40,232 bases of DNA from a virus, in the IMG/VR virus record IMGVR_UViG_3300031566_000143, positions 1 through 40,232 of that record. The stretch is one strand, 5' to 3'. How positions within the stretch are numbered: the stretch's first letter is position 1; each line of letters starts with the position of its first letter. The translations under genes and the position numbers were made by a program. The notes beneath the pieces are model-generated. The model made no database searches, was not told the DNA's origin, and worked only from the letters and a program-made list of their open reading frames with translations. Shown here in pieces: positions 36,603 through 40,232 of this stretch.

Positions 36603-38355
36603 CTCCCGCCCTCCCCTCCTCGACTTCGTCGACCGCCTCGCGGATGTCCTGCATCTTCACCCCGCCCCGGCGACGAACGATTTTCGCCCGCTTGGCCTTC
36701 TTCGCTGCAACGCACGTCGGGCAGACCTTCGCCACCGCTTTCTTCAGCTTTTTCTCCCCCCCCGCCTTCGCCTTCTTCGGCGTCCCATCCGCGTTCAGGT
36801 GCGCCCAGCCCTTCGGCTCCGTGAGCCCCTTTGTCTTCGCGACCTCGTCGAACATCTCCTGGACGTCCAGGCCGAGAGCCGAGCCCACCACGCGGATGTT
36901 CGCCACGAGCCAGTCCGGCGTTTTCGTCTTGGGGTCTATCGTGTGCAGGATATGGTCGGCGAGGTGCTCCCTCACTTTCTCCCACAGGTCCCCCGCGGCC
37001 TGCTGCATGGCCTCGCCGCCCTTCTTGCCGGCCAGCGTCAGGAGCTCCCTGGCCCTCGAGGCCTCCTGGCCGAAGGCCCAATGAGCGTCCGTGCCGAACA
37101 CGCCCGCCAGGACCACCAGGGTGACCATCCTGTCGCCCGCCAGGTCTCCGAGGCCGGCCGCTTCAACCTTCTCGACCATCTGCTCGTTGACCCGGGCCCA
37201 CCGCTTGCGCCGCAGCTTCGTGCGCCTTTCCGTCAGCGACGTCGGGCCCTGCGCTTCGCGCCTCGCCGGCGTCGACCGGGAACTATATCCCCGACTCACC
37301 CACAGCAGGCTTCCGGCCTGCGCTCCCGCCATCATCATCGCCGGCCGCGCGCCCTTTGTCGTCTCCTTGCAGACCTCGTACGCGTAGTCCTCGTAGAGCT
37401 CCGCGTTCAGTTTCTGCCTCACAATGCGCTCCCACGGCCAGCCGACCCTCTGCGCGCCGTACCAGAGCCCGACGTTCCCGTGCGCTTTGCGCAGCTCCTG
37501 CATCCGTCCCGAGAGCCACGCGAGCATCTTCGCCTGCCAGCACGCGAGGTCGAGGCACCTGTCGTCTTTGGTGACCTTCTCGGTCGCGATGTCGTCGTGC
37601 CACAGCCCCGGCTCGACGCTCGACCGCTTCCTGCAGCTGCAGCACGCCGGCGCCGACCTCACCAGGCCCACCGCGTCGAGGTCCCACTTCGCGTGCCGCA
37701 GGAACCGCATCTGCTCTGCCAGCTCGGACGTCAGCTTCCGAAACCCCACCGCCGCCATGTGTTCCCTGTTCAGCTCGCCGAGCAGGCCGTCCTGCACGTT
37801 CGCCGGCAGCCGCGCGACCAGTTCCAGGTGCGAGGCCGGCCAGTGCGACACGGCCGACGTCGGCTTGCACACCGCCGCCTTCCACTTCTCGCTGAGGCGC
37901 CGCTCGATCGCCACGCGCAGGTTGACGGCGTTGGGCGGCCAGCCGAGTTTCTTCGCGACCGCCTCGACGTTGCGGCAGCGCTTGAGCAGGATCCCCACGG
38001 CCTTGGCCTCCTCCAGGACCGTGAGGTTCTGCCGCTCGAAGTTCTCGGTGAAGGTGAGCTCGAAGGCGTCCGCGTCGTCCATCCCCTCGTGCACTATCGC
38101 GGGGATGGTGTCGAACCCCGCAGCCTTCGCCGCGGCCAGGCGCCTCTCGCCGGCGCGCAGGTCCCAGAAGCCCTTCTTCTTCGGGTGCTCCCTCACGTGG
38201 ACCGGCACGAGCACGCCGCACTCGGTGACGTTGGCGAGGAAGTCCTCCCAGCCCGGGCCGTCGACTACCGCGGTCCTCGGGTTTTCCGGCGTCGGGAGGA
38301 CCCGCTCGACCGGCAGGTCCTCCAGGCGCGTTTTCGCTTTCTCGGCTACCGTCAT
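36595..38355 (-). CDS. ParB-like protein with large C-terminal extension
   Basis: This 586-aa protein starts at ATG 38355 behind GGGAGGAGG. Residues ~10-110 are a ParB/Srx N-terminal domain: PVERVLPTPENPRT (box I), GVLVPVHVRE, LRAGERRLAAAKAAG (box II, the CTP-binding GERR region in ParB) and FTENFERQNLTVLEEAKAV. An HTH region follows (VEAVAKKLGWPPNAVNLRVAIERRL). The rest contains a Cys pair CCSCRK near 245 and a basic C-terminus with CPTC. Such proteins partition plasmid-like prophages or regulate transcription; the extension is unlike chromosomal ParB (about 300 aa). No ParA is visible. The next gene overlaps its stop. Confidence 0.85.
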   Translation of the reverse strand: MTVAEKAKTRLEDLPVERVLPTPENPRTAVVDGPGWEDFLANVTECGVLVPVHVREHPKKKGFWDLRAGERRLAAAKAAGFDTIPAIVHEGMDDADAFELTFTENFERQNLTVLEEAKAVGILLKRCRNVEAVAKKLGWPPNAVNLRVAIERRLSEKWKAAVCKPTSAVSHWPASHLELVARLPANVQDGLLGELNREHMAAVGFRKLTSELAEQMRFLRHAKWDLDAVGLVRSAPACCSCRKRSSVEPGLWHDDIATEKVTKDDRCLDLACWQAKMLAWLSGRMQELRKAHGNVGLWYGAQRVGWPWERIVRQKLNAELYEDYAYEVCKETTKGARPAMMMAGAQAGSLLWVSRGYSSRSTPARREAQGPTSLTERRTKLRRKRWARVNEQMVEKVEAAGLGDLAGDRMVTLVVLAGVFGTDAHWAFGQEASRARELLTLAGKKGGEAMQQAAGDLWEKVREHLADHILHTIDPKTKTPDWLVANIRVVGSALGLDVQEMFDEVAKTKGLTEPKGWAHLNADGTPKKAKAGGEKKLKKAVAKVCPTCVAAKKAKRAKIVRRRGGVKMQDIREAVDEVEEGRAGDA

Positions 38356-38404
38356 GCCCCTACCTCCTCCCTGTCCTCGCGTCACACGGCCACAGACAGT
38401 TTCT

Positions 38405-39232
38405 TCAGATCAACTCGCACGCGGTCTCCTGAACGCGGCATCGAGGCCCTTCCAGCCGGACCACGACGTCGTTCCGCACCATCGTGACGCAAACCAGCTC
38501 CTTGTCCTCCTCCGTCGCCGCGGGCACGGGGTTGGTCCGAGCCTCCCGCAGGCTCTCCGCCATTGCGGCCGCCTGCGGTGGAAGCGCCGTGCCTGCCGGC
38601 GCCTCCTCGTCGTCGCCCCCCTCGAAGTAGTACCCCAGGGGTCCGGCCGTCCGCAGCTTGCCCGGCCAGCGCACGCGGTGCTCGCGTATCAGCCGCCCGA
38701 TGCGCCCCGGCTTCAAGCCCGTCCTCTTGGATATCTCCGTGGACGTCAGCGCGTTGTCGCGCCCCACGGCCTTCTCCAGCTCCAGGAGAATGCGCTCCGC
38801 CTGGGCTGCCTCGTCCTTCTGTCTCTCCATCTGCTCGCTCCTTTCGGGCCTGCGGCCCTCTGACCAACGCCTGTCGCTCGTTTGGCGCCGCGACTCGCGG
38901 CGCTCGCGCCTCTCGCCAACCTCCTCCCGTTCGGTCACCCGCGCGTCCATCTCGACTGCCCTGCAACACATCCGCTCGGCCAGGACGTCCGGAGCCCCCG
39001 GCCCGAACCACTCCCAGTGGTTCTCACGCTTACGCCGCCAGCACATCTTCGCGAAACACCGGGGCTCGGGCGCCACGCCGCCCTTCGGCGCCGGCGCCGC
39101 CTCCCATCCCAGCTGCCCGAATCCGATTGCGTCCCGCTCGGCCCACTGAAAATGGAGCACGGCCTTCGTGCGGTACGCCATCGGCTCGCGGTTGACCTTG
39201 ACCCAAAACTCCTGCGCGGTACTCACCGTCAT
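38405..39232 (-). CDS. Winged-helix regulator-like protein, paralogue 2
   Basis: This 275-aa protein starts at ATG 39232, overlapping the methyltransferase stop by four bases. The N-terminal ~95 residues share AQEFW, FxWxxxxAIGFGQLGW, CFAKMCWRRK and WFGPG with the protein at 35068-35988. An Arg/Glu-rich linker follows, then a winged helix (RDNALTSTEISKRTGLKPGRIGRLIREHRVRWP, GYYFEGGDD). The C-terminus again holds VTMV. The two copies differ in sequence through most of their length, so the duplication is old. A DNA-binding regulator is likely. Confidence 0.7.
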   Translation of the reverse strand: MTVSTAQEFWVKVNREPMAYRTKAVLHFQWAERDAIGFGQLGWEAAPAPKGGVAPEPRCFAKMCWRRKRENHWEWFGPGAPDVLAERMCCRAVEMDARVTEREEVGERRERRESRRQTSDRRWSEGRRPERSEQMERQKDEAAQAERILLELEKAVGRDNALTSTEISKRTGLKPGRIGRLIREHRVRWPGKLRTAGPLGYYFEGGDDEEAPAGTALPPQAAAMAESLREARTNPVPAATEEDKELVCVTMVRNDVVVRLEGPRCRVQETACELI

Positions 39233-39942
39233 GGCCAAAGCCCCTTCTGCCCGCCCAGCGCCTCCGACAGCGTCAGCCCCTCGCGCGCCGCCTTCAGCCG
39301 ACGCCGGGACAGCTCCACGTACTGCGGCACGACGTCGCAGCCGAGGAAATGCCGACCGTGCTTCTGCGCCGCCACCATCGTCGTGCCGCTGCCCATGAAC
39401 GGGTCTATGACGATGTCGCCGGCGTAATGCTTAACGAGCCAGTCGCAGTGATCCAAATGGCGCGGACATGGGTGCTGCGACCTCGCCGCCCTTGCCTCCT
39501 CGCTGGCCTGCGCGTAAATCCCTCCAGGCAGAAGACCGTGGCTCCCCACACGCTGGGGCAACTCGCCGAATATGTACGCCACATCTCCGCCAAGCAAACG
39601 TCCCTTGCGACTGGCCGGCACGTACTGAAGCCAGCACGTCCGCACAAACGGCAGCTCCCGCGGGATCGCCTCCAGGAACCGGGGATCACTCTGGCAGCCG
39701 AGTATCACGATCACCAGGTCCGCGATCCGGGGGAACTCGCGGGCGACTCGCGCGAAGAGGCCCCAGGGGTCGTCGCTGCCGGCGAGCTCCGGGATGCAGT
39801 TCGGCCAGACGGGGTCCGTGATGATGCTGGTGTGGCGCTCGAACCGCGGCAGGGACTGAAGCCACTCGCCGGCGTCCGCGCAGTACACCCGGTCCATGCC
39901 GCCTGCCTTGTAGAGCTCGCCTGTCACGCCAGCCACAGCCAT
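39229..39942 (-). CDS. Beta-class DNA methyltransferase (m6A/m4C)
   Basis: This ~237-aa enzyme transfers a methyl group from S-adenosylmethionine to an amino group of A or C in DNA. Motif IV reads TDPVWPN (residues ~42-48), a variant of DPPY/DPPW, and the SAM-binding motif I reads DPFMGSGTTMVAAQKHGRHFLGCD near the C-terminus, giving the IV-then-I order of the beta class. GCQSDPRF and GGDVAYIFGELP are typical of a phage branch I recall. ATG 39942 is used; GTG 39945 is possible. It overlaps both neighbours. No restriction gene is nearby, so protection against host restriction is the likely role. Confidence 0.88.
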   Translation of the reverse strand: MAVAGVTGELYKAGGMDRVYCADAGEWLQSLPRFERHTSIITDPVWPNCIPELAGSDDPWGLFARVAREFPRIADLVIVILGCQSDPRFLEAIPRELPFVRTCWLQYVPASRKGRLLGGDVAYIFGELPQRVGSHGLLPGGIYAQASEEARAARSQHPCPRHLDHCDWLVKHYAGDIVIDPFMGSGTTMVAAQKHGRHFLGCDVVPQYVELSRRRLKAAREGLTLSEALGGQKGLWP

Positions 39943-40094
39943 CACTTCGCTTTCGCAAAGTCAACGCGCAGCCCCACGCAGGGGATGGGGAATAGATAGA
40001 GCCGCCTCTTTTCGCGGTTCCAGTAGGCGCCAATCCAGATGTCGAACCACGCGAGCACAATCCGCACTCTTCGATGTATCTGAAGCTCAGTCAT
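39942..40094 (-). CDS. 50-aa hypothetical protein
   Basis: ATG 40094 overlaps the upstream stop (ATGA), and the stop shares a base with the methyltransferase ATG. The product is beta-rich and aromatic (MTELQIHRRVRIVLAWFDIWIGAYWNREKRRLYLFPIPCVGL). Similar short phage peptides of the IWIGAYWNRxxRRLYLxPIPCxG kind are common in GC-rich phages and have no known function. Translational coupling supports it as real. Confidence 0.75.
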   Translation of the reverse strand: MTELQIHRRVRIVLAWFDIWIGAYWNREKRRLYLFPIPCVGLRVDFAKAK

Positions 40095-40232
40095 TGCCCC
40101 GCCTCCACCATCGCCCGCAGGCGCCGTGCCAGGACATCCCGCTCGTAGGCCAGCATGAAGTCCTCGTGCGCCTGGCTCCACTCCCCCGGATCCGTGGCCT
40201 TGCTGAGGTGCTGGATGTAAGGCCCGTCCTTC
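40091..40232 (-). CDS. C-terminal fragment of a protein beyond the right edge
   Basis: Forty-six codons and a TGA (40093-40091) are visible, with the 5' end off the window. The sequence reads KDGPYIQHLSKATDPGEW, then a helix with AHEDFMLAYERDVLARRLRAMVEAGQ. The stop overlaps the next ATG by four bases. No family can be named from this part. Confidence 0.6.
   Translation of the reverse strand, partial: KDGPYIQHLSKATDPGEWSQAHEDFMLAYERDVLARRLRAMVEAGQ

Noticed and set aside
1-40232. Direct closure of the window into a circle
   Set aside because: The partial genes at the two edges lie on the same strand, but joining base 40232 to base 1 puts them in different frames, and no terminal repeat is seen. 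Some sequence must be missing.
1-40232. CRISPR array or insertion sequence
   Set aside because: No regularly spaced repeat family and no transposase-like protein is present; the repeats found are two-copy tandems or att arm sites.

Overview
The window looks like most of the genome of a temperate, podovirus-like double-stranded DNA phage of an unidentified GC-rich bacterium. I recognise no host housekeeping gene. The strong Shine-Dalgarno sequences, sigma70-type promoters and rho-independent terminators point to a bacterial host. Nearly every gene lies on the minus strand and packs tightly to the next, with many 1-4 base stop/start overlaps. Only the CI-like repressor and the integrase read rightward. 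P22-type portal, N4-gp56-type capsid, a P22 gp10-like propeller, several internal virion proteins and no tape measure or sheath argue for a short-tailed virion.

Layout. 1-3610 is an early leftward block: Cro-like HTH, excisionase-like HTH, a 42-aa membrane peptide, a replication-type protein, a small gene broken by a 23-bp tandem duplication, a TGT/DpdA-like transglycosylase, a zinc-finger protein and a secreted protein cut by the window edge. 3632-4465 is the immunity switch: divergent promoters and a CI-like repressor that lacks the S24 catalytic Ser and Lys. 4473-5869 is the integration module: tyrosine integrase beside a 45-bp tRNA-Arg(CCT) 3' half, with paired 11-bp-phased TGTGGAAG repeats on both sides. 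This reads as an intact attP, so the DNA is probably an excised or circular form rather than a prophage end. 5690-7054 is a separately promoted membrane glycosyltransferase gene (a moron) that overlaps the end of the integrase gene antisense.

7065-33598 is the packaging and virion block, transcribed right to left: small and large terminase subunits, a 64-aa protein, portal, a 92-aa protein, scaffold, major capsid, a Maf/DUF115-like protein, a holin-like membrane protein, a metallophosphoesterase, a lipoprotein-like protein, appendage and connector proteins, the propeller protein, internal proteins and a 3207-aa polyvalent protein. Strong terminators sit just before the scaffold gene and just after the capsid gene. 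33678-40232 carries regulatory and DNA-modification genes: two zinc-ribbon proteins, a coiled-coil protein, two pairs of paralogous proteins around a ParB-like protein, and a beta-class DNA methyltransferase.

The transcription order cro to left edge, then right edge to terminase to virion genes, fits a circular map. The two edge genes do not join in frame, so some sequence is missing. No endolysin, polymerase or helicase gene is visible. The most notable points are the attP architecture, the non-cleavable-looking repressor, the candidate deazaguanine DNA-modification gene alongside a methyltransferase, the duplicated modules flanking ParB, the frameshifting tandem duplication and the giant polyvalent protein with a degenerate metallopeptidase motif.
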